Assembly: GCF_000335475.2 (NCBI RefSeq)
Contig: NZ_ANAH02000066.1
Span: forward strand, 744,001 to 808,000
DNA from: Cystobacter fuscus DSM 2262
Lineage (GTDB): Bacteria > Myxococcota > Myxococcia > Myxococcales > Myxococcaceae
DNA: 64,000 nt
Direction: 5' to 3'
Shown here: positions 9,620 through 18,574 of the stretch, piece after piece
Numbering within the stretch: position 1 is the stretch's first letter
Layout of the letters: each line of letters begins with the position of its first letter
The notes under the pieces: model-generated
The model's database searches: none
What the model was told of the DNA's origin: nothing
What the model saw: the letters and a program-made list of their open reading frames with translations, nothing else
Translations under genes and position numbers: made by a program

Positions 9620-12600
9620 GGGCGCCAGTCCTCCAGTCCGCGAACGACGAGGCGCCAGCCTGCCCAGCACATCGGGTTACGGAAGTTGCTCAGCCAGTCC
9701 CTGACGAGGCGCCCGACAGCGGCCGGGTCTGTGCGCAGCTCCGCGGCCATTCGCTCTGGTCGCGGGGCCGAGTACTTGATGAGCCGCCCCATGGCTTGGG
9801 ACAACTCCGGGATGGTCCGCGGGTCCGTTGTCGGCTTGACGCGCCACCCTTGCCGGAGCAGCTGGAGCGCTTCGTTAAGGGCGGGCTCGAGCACACCCAG
9901 CAGTTGCTCGTCACTGACGGTCGCGGCCTCCGCCGCCAGGGCCGTGAGTCTGGGCCCCACCCGGGTCTCCATCGCCCGCTCGATGGGGCCGCCTGGCTCG
10001 AAGGCCGCGCGGCACTCGGAGCGGGCCCGTGCCAGCGCGGTGGCCTCGGCAAGCCCTTCGTGCACCAGCAGGGCGAAGCGCTCCATCAGCAGGGCACTCG
10101 GCAGGGCGGGGACGTGCCAGAGCGAGGCCAGCACCCGGCGGGCACCCGCCAGCAGGAAGGACCTGGAGAGATCCTCTGGCTCCTCGAGCGCGCCATGCTC
10201 TCCGATGCTGCGGCCGTGAGCGGACCCCTCGCAGGCCCACAGCTCCACGCACTCGACTCCCGCCAGCGGCAGGCCGCGCAACACGTCCGCCTGCAGGTTC
10301 ACGCGCTCCTCGGGACGCTCAGCGTCGACCAGCGTGATGCGGTCCGACTCCGGGTTCAGCTGGTCATGATGGCCATGTAGGAACAGGCGCAGGCGGCTCG
10401 CGGAGAGCAGCTCCCGCTGGAATCGGCGTGCATCACGTGCTTCGTCTCCCGAGAGCGGAGGCCTGCCCGCGCCATCACGCGCGAGGGCTTCCTGGAAGAA
10501 GCGCGCCATCTTCATCTGGTTCAAGGAGACACCATCCCCATGGAGCTGGAGCACCCCGTGCCGGGCCACGTCCCCGGGCACGGACGCTGGGACCGGAGCC
10601 AGGGTGTGCAGGTAGCCAATGGAGAAGAGCTCGCCGAGTCGCGGTCCTCCCGGGGCCGTGCGCAGCTCTTCCCAGGGGATGTAGACGAACTCCCGGCCGC
10701 GCAGCAGGAAGAGCACTTCGCGCACGCCATGCCGCACCAGCAGGTCCGCCAGGTCCCGGCTCCAATTCGCGAACACGTCACTGAACTGCTGAAAGGCTCC
10801 GGCGAGCTGGGCCCAGCTCGCCTTGCTGACCTCTCGCTGGTCTTCTCCCAGAGCCTCGGTCAGCTTCATGAAGGCAGGGATTGCATAGAGCCGCTCGCGG
10901 AGTTCCTGCTCCGCGTTCGTTCCCAGCCGATGCCGGGTGACGCTTCCCCCCGCGTGGAAGAAGACGTTCAGGGGAGCGGCACACTCGGGGAAGTTGCCTG
11001 GTACCACGATGGCGCACCCGGGGTGGGCCGCGAGCCAATCCGCCACGCGCTCGGCCGTGGCCAGCGGGGCGGGCTCGCCTTGAGGAATGAGCCCCCGGGC
11101 CAGGAGCAAATCCACGGCGTGGATCAGCCAGTCGCGCGCACGCTCCAGGTGCTCGTGGCTCCTCGGCAGTTCTCGCTGAATCTCCATCCGCACGACGATG
11201 GCCTTCGCCATTTGAGTACAGTCTTCCGGACGGGCTCCCGTTCTCAAGACGATCTGCTCGAGAGAGTACGAGTGTGGAAACGCCCAGATGCGGTGGCCCG
11301 CCTCGGTCAGCCGTGGCTTGAACGCCTCACGCACGAGCGGGGACTCCTGGCTGGCCTCGAGGATCATGGTGAGCCGTCCCCAGAGATCGAGCTCATGCCG
11401 GGCGTCATGCAGATTGGAGAACAGGCTGACGATCGACACCTCGGCTTCTGGCTTGGCGCCAGCGACATCCCTCTCCACTGCGCCCACTATGTCCTCGGCG
11501 AGGTAGTTGGTGTACTCGGGGAACGTTCCGGCGTCCCCTCTGCCGTAGAGGAGCGTCTCGGCACGGAACGCCGAAGCCCCACTCACATCGAGCAAGGCCA
11601 GCGCCCGGGCGGGTTCCAGGCTGGCGAGATCGTCTGTCGACAGGCGCAGATTCAGGAGGAGGTTGGAGATCCAGCTCGAGAGCAGGAGCCGCTCGGAGGC
11701 GGAGAAATGAGGATTGGCCATCTCCCGGTTGAGCATCTGCAGACGCTTGTCAAAGTACTCACATGCCGGCTTGAGGGGGACCTTGCGGTGGGAGGCCCAG
11801 CCCAGCACCACGGGCTCGTCGGCAACGAGCTTCAGGAGGGTACGGATGGGCAGTCCCGCGGGCTCGAGACGGTCCAGGAACTCCCGCAGCTTCAGGAGTT
11901 GTTCGGTCGTGAGTTCCAGCTTGCTCTCCGCGATCAAATCCAGGAACGAGCGCAGCACCTCCAGGAAGCGAGAGGACGACACGAGCAGGGTGTCTCCAGC
12001 GAGTGGGTCCTGAACGCTCTCGAGCTGATGCTCGGCGTGCCACACGGCACTCTGCGCCTCTTCCATCACCGAGAGGAAGGAATCGACGATGTCCTGGCTC
12101 AGGACGTCTCGCACCTGCTTCCGCCATTTGTCCAGGGCGTACGTGACGGCCTTCCCCTCCTGGAACTGGCGCAGCGCTCCCTGGATGAACGAGAGCAACA
12201 CGCGGAACCGCATCCACGCGGCCCACCCGAAATGGAGGGCTAACCAGGAGTCCCCGGAGGACTCCTCGCTCATGAGCTTGAGATAGACGTTCGCTTCCGT
12301 GATGAGCTGCTGGAGGCGGGGGAGCAGCCGTGACTCTTCCTGTGGGCTCTCCTTGGAGGGAGCGGACGGCTCATCGTGCTCCAGGAGGGGGTTCCAGCTC
12401 AAAGTCCGCGCCAGGGACGCCTTGAGCAGCTTCGCGAACCGGAGACGCCGGGGCTCGGGCAGTGGGCTCTTCAACACCCATGCCTGTTGATCGAAGCCGT
12501 GAACAAACAATCGAGCCAATGCCTGTTGCCACGCGTCTGGGTCGGTCGTGTACTGGACCAGCCGATCGAGACATTCCGTGGCACAGACTGCGGCCTGGGC

Positions 12601-13536
12601 CGCGGCTTCCCACTGCCCCAACTCCTGGAGTGCGTCGCAGGCCTGGGCGAAGGACTCGAACGCCTCCTCGATGGCGGCGGCGTGCGAACCCCGCCAGCCC
12701 TTCGCCAGAAGATGTCCGAGCAGAATGAGGTGCTCGGCTCTCATGAGGGGCAGGCTGAGATGGGCTTCGCGCTCCTTGAACTGACCGAGCTGGAAGGTGC
12801 GCCCGGACTGTCTCCGGACCGTGGCGGGGCTCCCATCCGGACAGGGCCCTGGCCCAGGTCCATCGTGGGTCACCAGGATGCGCTGCTCGATGTCACGAAT
12901 CAGCTCACGCATTCGCGAGATGGAGGCACCTGGCAGCATCCATTGATCCTTCCTCAGGCCCCTCACGGCCAGCTTGGCACGGAGGGTCAGGTCCGTATGA
13001 CGCACCTCCTCCTGGATGCACTGCGCCACTTCCGACAGCTTGAAGAGGATCAGCGGACGCAGGGCGTAGATGAGGCCGGTCATGCCCTGGGCAACGGCAT
13101 CATCGAGCTTGTTGATGGTCAGCGTGAGCGCCGCGCAGGCAGAGGAGGACAGCGCTCCCGCCCGCGTGAGCCGGAGGATGATCTCCAGGACGAACAACAG
13201 ACCCAACTCGTTGCGCGTCTTGATGGAGAACTTCTGGAGCCGCTCCCGGATGCGCCCGGCCAACTCCTCAACCGCCTCGGCGAGGGCGTCCTCCGTGATT
13301 CCGGCCTCTTCCAGCAGGAGCAACTGGGCGGCCTCTTCCACCAGCGCGTCAGCCTGTGAGCGGGAATGTCTCCCCTGCAGGCCGGACACGTAGTCCGCCA
13401 GGGCTTCCACTACGGCGGTGACCGGATTGGACCCGGGGGTCCACAAGAGCGTGCTCCTCCTACCTCGCGCCTCGCTCAGACGGGACTTCACTTGCTCTTC
13501 AAGGCTTTGCACAAGACCAGCCTCCGACGGGGTCAT
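9616..13536 (-). CDS. CHAT-domain (caspase-like) protease with long helical N-terminal region
   Basis: About 1306 residues. The first roughly 950 are mostly helical, Leu/Ala-rich and without a recognised motif, consistent with a repeat-type sensor or scaffold. The CHAT caspase-fold domain follows at about 985-1210. Its catalytic pair is visible: His1054 in LFLHGHHD and Cys1102 in ELWACEG, followed by the family-typical LAGARRVLASLWHV. A C-terminal extension of about 110 residues ends the protein. CHAT proteases are Cys proteases that cleave partner proteins in signalling and conflict systems. ATG 13536 is chosen over TTG 13578, which lacks a clear ribosome-binding site. It is the first gene of a translationally coupled operon with the sigma-like and anti-sigma-like genes, which are plausible targets. 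Confidence 0.8.
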   Translation of the reverse strand: MTPSEAGLVQSLEEQVKSRLSEARGRRSTLLWTPGSNPVTAVVEALADYVSGLQGRHSRSQADALVEEAAQLLLLEEAGITEDALAEAVEELAGRIRERLQKFSIKTRNELGLLFVLEIILRLTRAGALSSSACAALTLTINKLDDAVAQGMTGLIYALRPLILFKLSEVAQCIQEEVRHTDLTLRAKLAVRGLRKDQWMLPGASISRMRELIRDIEQRILVTHDGPGPGPCPDGSPATVRRQSGRTFQLGQFKEREAHLSLPLMRAEHLILLGHLLAKGWRGSHAAAIEEAFESFAQACDALQELGQWEAAAQAAVCATECLDRLVQYTTDPDAWQQALARLFVHGFDQQAWVLKSPLPEPRRLRFAKLLKASLARTLSWNPLLEHDEPSAPSKESPQEESRLLPRLQQLITEANVYLKLMSEESSGDSWLALHFGWAAWMRFRVLLSFIQGALRQFQEGKAVTYALDKWRKQVRDVLSQDIVDSFLSVMEEAQSAVWHAEHQLESVQDPLAGDTLLVSSSRFLEVLRSFLDLIAESKLELTTEQLLKLREFLDRLEPAGLPIRTLLKLVADEPVVLGWASHRKVPLKPACEYFDKRLQMLNREMANPHFSASERLLLSSWISNLLLNLRLSTDDLASLEPARALALLDVSGASAFRAETLLYGRGDAGTFPEYTNYLAEDIVGAVERDVAGAKPEAEVSIVSLFSNLHDARHELDLWGRLTMILEASQESPLVREAFKPRLTEAGHRIWAFPHSYSLEQIVLRTGARPEDCTQMAKAIVVRMEIQRELPRSHEHLERARDWLIHAVDLLLARGLIPQGEPAPLATAERVADWLAAHPGCAIVVPGNFPECAAPLNVFFHAGGSVTRHRLGTNAEQELRERLYAIPAFMKLTEALGEDQREVSKASWAQLAGAFQQFSDVFANWSRDLADLLVRHGVREVLFLLRGREFVYIPWEELRTAPGGPRLGELFSIGYLHTLAPVPASVPGDVARHGVLQLHGDGVSLNQMKMARFFQEALARDGAGRPPLSGDEARDARRFQRELLSASRLRLFLHGHHDQLNPESDRITLVDAERPEERVNLQADVLRGLPLAGVECVELWACEGSAHGRSIGEHGALEEPEDLSRSFLLAGARRVLASLWHVPALPSALLMERFALLVHEGLAEATALARARSECRAAFEPGGPIERAMETRVGPRLTALAAEAATVSDEQLLGVLEPALNEALQLLRQGWRVKPTTDPRTIPELSQAMGRLIKYSAPRPERMAAELRTDPAAVGRLVRDWLSNFRNPMCWAGWRLVVRGLEDWRP

Positions 13537-13641
13537 CCAACAATACCCAAGGGTGGGCGGGGTGATTTTGTTTCCCAAGACGGGCCCCGTTCGAATGGGG
13601 CGCGGTGGGTTGGATGTCGGGGCTGTTCTCTGTCTGGGGGC

Positions 13642-14259
13642 TTAGGCGCGCCGCTTGGACGGGGCAGGGGATTCGGGTGGCTCATCCCCTTGGTTCAACA
13701 AGAGGGCCCGCGCGGCCGCGAGCAGCTCGTCCGACAGCGGCTGCGAGGCCGTGGCCCGCGCCAGCGTCATGGCCCCGAAGCACACCACGATCGTCGCCAG
13801 CGCCTTCTGGCGCGCCGTCCTGCCCGGCTCGTCCTCCAGGTGCGCCTGGGCGTCGCGCGCCAGCGCGTCGAGCTCCTCGGCGAGCATGGCCTGCACCTCG
13901 GGAGAAGAGCGCGTGAGGTCCGACAAGACGGACGGCATGATGCAGGCCGTCGTCGGGTCATCCCGGAGTTGTTGGTTGAGGTAGCGGCGCACGAAGTGGC
14001 CCAGCCACTCCTGGCCCCGCAGCTCCTCGAGCCCCGCACCCCACCGCGCCCGGCGCTGCTGGAGGAAGGCCCGCAGGCTCTCCACGACCAGCACCTCCTT
14101 CGTGGCGAAGTGCGCGTAGAAGCCCCCCACCGTCAGGCCCGCGGCGCGCATCACCCGCTCCACGCTCGCCCCCTCGAAGCCGTGCTTGCGGAAGAGCGAC
14201 TCCGCGGCCGCGAGGATGCGCGTGCGTGTCGACTGCTTGTGCTCGGGTCCGTATCTCAT
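13642..14259 (-). CDS. TetR/AcrR-family transcriptional regulator
   Basis: 205 residues starting MRYGPEHKQ. The N-terminal helix-turn-helix is canonical (TRTRILAAAESLFRKHG followed by GFYAHFATKEVL). The C-terminal ligand-binding half is helical and not assignable to a ligand class. The frame is open 13 codons further, but the nearer ATG matches the usual family N-terminus. The gene is divergent from the ketosynthase gene at 14404, with a strong palindrome in the shared intergenic region. It probably represses itself and that gene, perhaps in response to an acyl or other hydrophobic ligand. Confidence 0.88.
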   Translation of the reverse strand: MRYGPEHKQSTRTRILAAAESLFRKHGFEGASVERVMRAAGLTVGGFYAHFATKEVLVVESLRAFLQQRRARWGAGLEELRGQEWLGHFVRRYLNQQLRDDPTTACIMPSVLSDLTRSSPEVQAMLAEELDALARDAQAHLEDEPGRTARQKALATIVVCFGAMTLARATASQPLSDELLAAARALLLNQGDEPPESPAPSKRRA

Positions 14260-14314
14260 GGAATGGCGATCATCATCGAATGGAAGCCACCCTGGCAACT
14301 TCAGGACATGGACA

Positions 14315-14338
14315 ATGAGATTATGACCATTATATCAT
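14315..14338. promoter_or_regulatory. Palindromic operator candidate for the TetR regulator
   Basis: A 24-base imperfect palindrome with half-sites ATGAGATTATGA and CCATTATATCAT; nine of twelve base pairs are symmetric. It is a rare AT-rich island in this DNA and sits between the divergent TetR and ketosynthase genes, 56 bases from the TetR start and 66 bases from the ketosynthase start. This is the expected place for an autoregulatory TetR operator covering both promoters. Confidence 0.65.
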
Positions 14339-14403
14339 CCTCGTTCAAGGCCGCTTGCCCGGGAGGGAGCCGGGCGGGCCCGAGCCAGAGGAGGGTGGTC
14401 CAG

Positions 14404-15645
14404 ATGGAGAAGCGACGCGTGGTGGTGACCGGGCTGGGGCTCATCAGCCCCTGCGGCACGGGCGTGGAGAAGAGCTGGGAGGCGCTCGTGCGAGGCCAGA
14501 GCGGCGTGGGGCCCATCACGCTCTTCGACGCGAGCGGACTGGACTGCCGCATCGCCGGAGAGGTGAAGGACTTCCGCCCCGAGGACTTCATCGATCGGCG
14601 GGAGCTGCGGCGGATGGACCGCTTCTGTCAGTTCGCGGTGGGCGCCGCGGACATGGCGATGAAGGACTCGGGACTGGTCATCACCCCCCAGAACGCCGAG
14701 CGGGTGGCGGTGCTCGTCGGCTCGGGGATTGGCGGCATCGGCAGCCTGGAGGAGACGTACCGGCGGGTGCTGGAGAAGGGGGCGGACCGCATCAGCCCCT
14801 TCTTCATCCTGCAGATGATCATCAACATGGCGCCGGGCCACATCTCGCTGCGCCATGGCATCAAGGGCCCGAGCTGGTCCACCAACTCCGCGTGCGCCAC
14901 CAGCGCCCATGCCCTGGGCGAGGCCCTGCGGGGCATCCAGCGCGGCGACTACGATGCGGCCGTGGTCGGTGGCGCCGAGGCGCCCATTACGGTTCTGGGC
15001 GTGGGCGGCTTCGCGGCGATGAAGGCGGTGTCCACGCGCAATGATGCCCCCGAGCGCGCCAGCCGGCCCTTCGACGTGGATCGCGACGGCTTCGTGGTGG
15101 CCGAGGGCGCGGGGATGCTGGTGTTGGAGACGTGGGAGCACGCCCGCTCACGCGGCGCGAAGGTGTACGCGGAGCTGTCCGGCTATGGCGCCAGCTCGGA
15201 CGCGTACCACGTGACGCACCCCGCGCCCGGCCACGAGGGCGCCCAGCGCAGCATGCGGCTGGCCCTGGCGGACGCGCGACTCACGCCCTCGGACATCGGC
15301 TACATCAACGCCCATGGCACGTCCACGGACGTCGGCGACGCGCTGGAGATGGAGGGCATCGCGCAGGTGTTCGGCGAGGCGGCCCAGCGGGTCGCCGTGT
15401 CCTCCACCAAGTCCATGACGGGGCACATGAACGGCGCGGCCGGCGCCGCCGAGGCCGTCATCAGCGTGCTGGCGCTCCAGCGTGGGGTCCTGCCTCCCAC
15501 CATCAACCTCGAGAAGCAGGATCCCCGAATCACCCTCGACTGCATCCCCCAGCGCGCGCGCGAGAAGCGGGTGGAGGCGGTGATGAGCAACTCGTTCGGC
15601 TTCGGGGGGACGAACGTGTCGCTCGTGTTCCAGCGGCCGGCATGA
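14404..15645 (+). CDS. fabF: Beta-ketoacyl-ACP synthase II (FabF-type)
   Basis: A 413-residue condensing enzyme that elongates acyl-ACP with malonyl-ACP. The complete Cys-His-His triad of the KAS I/II class is present: Cys164 in SACATSAHAL, His304 in NAHGTSTDVGD and His341 in STKSMTGHMNG. The C-terminal SNSFGFGGTN loop is also typical. The ATG at 14404 follows a GGAGG ribosome-binding site. It stands alone, without acpP, fabD or fabG beside it, and is divergent from a TetR regulator. It is therefore more likely an accessory, regulated FabF paralogue than the main housekeeping enzyme. Confidence 0.9.
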   Translation: MEKRRVVVTGLGLISPCGTGVEKSWEALVRGQSGVGPITLFDASGLDCRIAGEVKDFRPEDFIDRRELRRMDRFCQFAVGAADMAMKDSGLVITPQNAERVAVLVGSGIGGIGSLEETYRRVLEKGADRISPFFILQMIINMAPGHISLRHGIKGPSWSTNSACATSAHALGEALRGIQRGDYDAAVVGGAEAPITVLGVGGFAAMKAVSTRNDAPERASRPFDVDRDGFVVAEGAGMLVLETWEHARSRGAKVYAELSGYGASSDAYHVTHPAPGHEGAQRSMRLALADARLTPSDIGYINAHGTSTDVGDALEMEGIAQVFGEAAQRVAVSSTKSMTGHMNGAAGAAEAVISVLALQRGVLPPTINLEKQDPRITLDCIPQRAREKRVEAVMSNSFGFGGTNVSLVFQRPA

Positions 15646-15672
15646 GGCGGGAGGGGCCCGCCCCGCCCCCGG

Positions 15673-16950
15673 TTACTTCTCCAGGTGGTTGACGATCTGC
15701 TGGACGTCCTGGGCCCGTTGGTCCGCTCCGGGGATGGGCTTGCCACTGACCTTCTGCCAGGCGGTGCGGGTATCGGGCGGCTGCTTCATTTCCTTCAGGT
15801 CGTACGCGGACGTCGCGGGGGTATGGCCCGAGTAGTCCGTGCGCTGCTGCATCCCGAGCTGCTGGCGGATCTTGTTCTCCGTCGGAGCATTGGGACGGCC
15901 CGGGGTCGGCTGCATGCCCACCGTCTCGAACTCCTCCTTGAGCTGGGCGTGGAAGTTGACGTCCGCCTTGAGTTGTGCGGCGCCTCCGGGTTTCGCCGCT
16001 TCGGCGTCCTGGAAGGCGGGGTGGTGTTTGAGATTGCCGTGCTCCACCGACCCCACCTGCATGCCATTGGACGCGCGATGGGCGTGCACCATCTCGTGCC
16101 CCATGTCCTTGGCGCGATTCTGGGGGGAGCTGGCTTGATTGGCGTTGTAGGTCACGGTGCTCGCCTGGCCAGGACCCGGCTGGCCACCGGCGCGGTAGGC
16201 CTGACCTTGCTTCATGAACGCCATCTGCTGGTGTTTCTCGATCACCTGGGCCTGGCCCGCCTTGTCATTCGGCCGCAGCGCACCGAGGTCATTGCCCAGG
16301 GCCACCGTGTCGAACTCGAGCCGGGGCGCATGGGTCATCTTGTTGCCGGCATGGATGTCCACGGCCGTGGCCGGATTCTGGGCCGTCCCCAGGGAGCCAT
16401 TGTTGAGTTTCGCGGTGCTGCCGTTGATGTCCGTCAGCATCTTGTTGCCGACGGACTGCGTCCCATTCGGATTGTTCGCCATCAGGGTGTGGATGGAGGC
16501 CCGGGAGTCGCGCGTGTGATCGGCGAACTCATGGGCCGGCAGGTTGTCCCGGCGGGTACGGATGCCGGGCAGGTCCGGGTGCACCACGCCGTGGTCGGTC
16601 TTCTTGAGCGACTCCCGGCCCCGCTTGAGTTCATCCTCGAGCGACGCGTTCACGTTCCGGGGAGGCTGGCCGGGCGCGGCGGTCGTGGCGGACCGCGGCG
16701 GGGGAGGCGGAGCGGGGGGGGGAGCGGTGGTACCCGCCAGGTTGACGCCGCCCGCCCCGGCCGAGGGCCGCATGGTCGTGGAGAGCGAATCGGTGACCGG
16801 GGGCGGAGCGGTGGGGCCCGTGGCCTGGGTGCGCTGCGTGGGCGCCGAGGGTGAAGTGGGAGCCGTCGGCGAAGTCGGCGCGCTGCGAGCCGTCGAGGCG
16901 GTCGGAGAAGGGGGCGTGCTGACGTTCGGCCGGTTGACTTTCATTCCTGA
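15673..16950 (-). CDS. M91-like zinc metallopeptidase, putative secreted effector
   Basis: 425 residues in two parts. The N-terminal 100 or so residues are a low-complexity Pro/Thr/Ser/Ala linker (TAPTSPSAPTQRTQATGP) with a poly-Pro stretch. The C-terminal part carries the zinc-binding motif GHEMVHAHR, with His285, Glu286 and His289, followed by NGMQVG. HExxHAxR is typical of the M91 family, whose best-known member is the enteropathogen effector NleD. No Sec signal is visible. The start is uncertain: ATG 16950 is used, but ATG 16941 (MKVNRP), with AGGA immediately upstream, is an alternative. A predation or toxin role is inferred. Confidence 0.65.
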   Translation of the reverse strand, partial: SGMKVNRPNVSTPPSPTASTARSAPTSPTAPTSPSAPTQRTQATGPTAPPPVTDSLSTTMRPSAGAGGVNLAGTTAPPPAPPPPPRSATTAAPGQPPRNVNASLEDELKRGRESLKKTDHGVVHPDLPGIRTRRDNLPAHEFADHTRDSRASIHTLMANNPNGTQSVGNKMLTDINGSTAKLNNGSLGTAQNPATAVDIHAGNKMTHAPRLEFDTVALGNDLGALRPNDKAGQAQVIEKHQQMAFMKQGQAYRAGGQPGPGQASTVTYNANQASSPQNRAKDMGHEMVHAHRASNGMQVGSVEHGNLKHHPAFQDAEAAKPGGAAQLKADVNFHAQLKEEFETVGMQPTPGRPNAPTENKIRQQLGMQQRTDYSGHTPATSAYDLKEMKQPPDTRTAWQKVSGKPIPGADQRAQDVQQIVNHLEK

Positions 16951-17100
16951 CATTATCGTCACTTCTCGACGAAAGATGCGCACCCGGCCCCATTCATTTC
17001 CAGGTTGTGCCCGAAAACCAGTTCTCGAGAATCAGACACGAAAAGTCTCGGAGGACGAGAGCGGCGGCGGGTTGTCGCTCCCGCGACGAACGGATTGTTC

Positions 17101-17158
17101 GTGCTCCAGCGATGGAGGGGAGCACCGATTGACGGTCGGTTTTTGTTCCCCTACCGTC
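17101..17158 (+). promoter_or_regulatory. Candidate promoter/operator region of the blaI-like operon
   Basis: Two inverted repeats lie just upstream of the BlaI-type repressor gene. GTGCTCC (17101-17107) pairs with GGAGCAC (17119-17125), and GACGGT (17131-17136) pairs with ACCGTC (17153-17158). The second repeat begins inside a -35-like TTGACG (17129-17134). BlaI/MecI proteins bind inverted repeats overlapping their own promoter, so either repeat could be the operator; the classic TACA/TGTA box is not present. Confidence 0.4.
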
Positions 17159-17165
17159 GCGGACC

Positions 17166-17576
17166 ATGGGGTCCGGTCCTGTTCGTCCGCCGCTGCTCGG
17201 TGAGCTCGAAGCCGCCGTGATGAACCACCTGTGGTCGGGCGGTGACGGCGAGGCGAAGTCCGTTCACGCGGCACTCGGCAAGCGGCGGGGGATCACGCTC
17301 AACACGATCCAGTCGACCCTCAAGCGCCTCTTCGAGAAGGGGCTGCTGGAGCGGGACAAGGTCAGCCACGCGCATGTGTACAAGGCCCGGGTGAGCCGCG
17401 AGGCGTTCCACCGCGACCTCGTGGGCGAACTCGTCGGCGGCTTGATGGATGGGCAGGCCGAGGCCGTGGTGTCGGCGTTCGTCGATGTCACCGAGCGCGC
17501 GGGACTGGAGCACCTCGAGCGCCTGGAAGCGCTCGTGGCGGAGCGGCGGCGGAGACTCGAACGGGGGTCGCGATGA
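17166..17576 (+). CDS. BlaI/MecI/CopY-family transcriptional repressor
   Basis: 136 residues with the BlaI-type winged helix: ELEAAVMNHLWSGGDGEAKSVHAAL, then TLNTIQSTLKRLFEKGLLERDK. The C-terminal helices mediate dimerisation and contain the proteolysis site in BlaI/MecI. The ATG start is 4 bases after the inverted repeat. The stop overlaps the start of an M56 peptidase gene as ATGA, the standard repressor/sensor-protease pairing. Here the downstream genes are efflux components rather than a beta-lactamase, so it probably controls metal or drug export. Confidence 0.88.
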   Translation: MGSGPVRPPLLGELEAAVMNHLWSGGDGEAKSVHAALGKRRGITLNTIQSTLKRLFEKGLLERDKVSHAHVYKARVSREAFHRDLVGELVGGLMDGQAEAVVSAFVDVTERAGLEHLERLEALVAERRRRLERGSR

Positions 17577-18568
17577 GCCCCGCCCTGCACAGAGTGCAAT
17601 TCTTCCTGCTGGCCGCGGTCGCGTTCCTCGCCCTCGGCTCGCTCCTGTCGGCCGTGGGGGCGCGCGCGTTCGCGGCCCGGTTGTCGCGTTGGGAGCCGAG
17701 GGCCCGCCATCGCGCCCTCGTCTTGTTGGCGGTGTTGCCCGTGCTCACGGCGCTCGCGCTCATGCTGTCCGCGAGCCTCCCGTCCCTGCTCTCGCTCGTG
17801 GTGCCAGGGCTCGACCACTGCGCCACGCATGACGACGGGCATGCGCACCTGTGCTTCGTCCACCTGCCCGGCAGCGGAATCCACCTGGCCTGGGTCCTGG
17901 GGCTCGTCTTCCTCGTGAGCTACGCCTCGCTGCGCGCGGCCCTCGGGGCCTCGGACGTGGTGCGCGCGGTGCGCGTGCTCGGTGCCCTCACGAGGACCGG
18001 CGAGCCACGCCGGGACCTGGGTGTCATCGTGCTGGAGACCTCGCGGCCCGTGTGCCTGACGGCGGGCCTCTTGCGCCCCCGGGTGCTGCTGTCGCGCGGG
18101 CTGCTCGACTCGCTCGGCGAGGAGGAGCGCGCCGTCGTCCTGGCCCACGAGCGGGCCCATGTGCGCCGCCGCGATGCCCTCGTCGCCAGCCTCGTGCGCG
18201 CGCTGGCCGTGGTGCACCTGCCCCGGGTCGCGCGCTGGCTCGTGCGCGAGCTGGAGATCGCCGCCGAGCAGGCGTGTGACGAGGACGCCGCCAGTGCCGT
18301 GGGCGATCGTGTCGCCGTGGCTTCCGCGATCTTGAGCGTCGAGCGCGCGACGCGGCACGCGGTGGCCGAGCGGCTCGCGCCCGTGGCCGTCGCGTTCGGG
18401 CAATGCGCGGTGGCGCGGCGCGTGGAGTCGTTGCTCGCCGAGCCCGTGCCCACGCGGTCGCTGCGCGGGGTGGCGCTCTGTCTCCTCGCCGCGCTCATGG
18501 GGGTTCTCGGCACGTCCGCCGGGCTGCACCACCTGACCGAGTCCCTTCTCTCCGTCGTCGCTCACTGA
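17573..18568 (+). CDS. M56-family (BlaR1-like) membrane metallopeptidase
   Basis: 331 residues. Hydrophobic segments occur near residues 5-25, 45-70 and 100-125. The zinc motif HERAH (His192, His196) follows, in the context VVLAHERAHVRRRDAL, as in BlaR1/MecR1 site-directed proteases. A further hydrophobic segment is near the C-terminus. It lacks the penicillin-binding sensor domain of BlaR1, so the signal sensed is unknown. In the family, activation cleaves the partner BlaI repressor; the adjacent overlapping blaI-like gene fits this. Confidence 0.85.
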   Translation: MSPALHRVQFFLLAAVAFLALGSLLSAVGARAFAARLSRWEPRARHRALVLLAVLPVLTALALMLSASLPSLLSLVVPGLDHCATHDDGHAHLCFVHLPGSGIHLAWVLGLVFLVSYASLRAALGASDVVRAVRVLGALTRTGEPRRDLGVIVLETSRPVCLTAGLLRPRVLLSRGLLDSLGEEERAVVLAHERAHVRRRDALVASLVRALAVVHLPRVARWLVRELEIAAEQACDEDAASAVGDRVAVASAILSVERATRHAVAERLAPVAVAFGQCAVARRVESLLAEPVPTRSLRGVALCLLAALMGVLGTSAGLHHLTESLLSVVAH

Positions 18569-18574
18569 GCTCTC

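Noticed and set aside
14315..14338. The TetR-region palindrome as a Fur box
   Set aside because: It is AT-rich and has some GATTAT/ATAATC-like parts, but alignment to the 19-base Fur consensus is clearly weaker than for the site at 58419, and its position favours the adjacent TetR.
15646..15672. GC-rich inverted sequence between the ketosynthase and M91 genes as a terminator
   Set aside because: It can fold, but there is no T-run on either side, so I could not distinguish it from ordinary GC-rich sequence.
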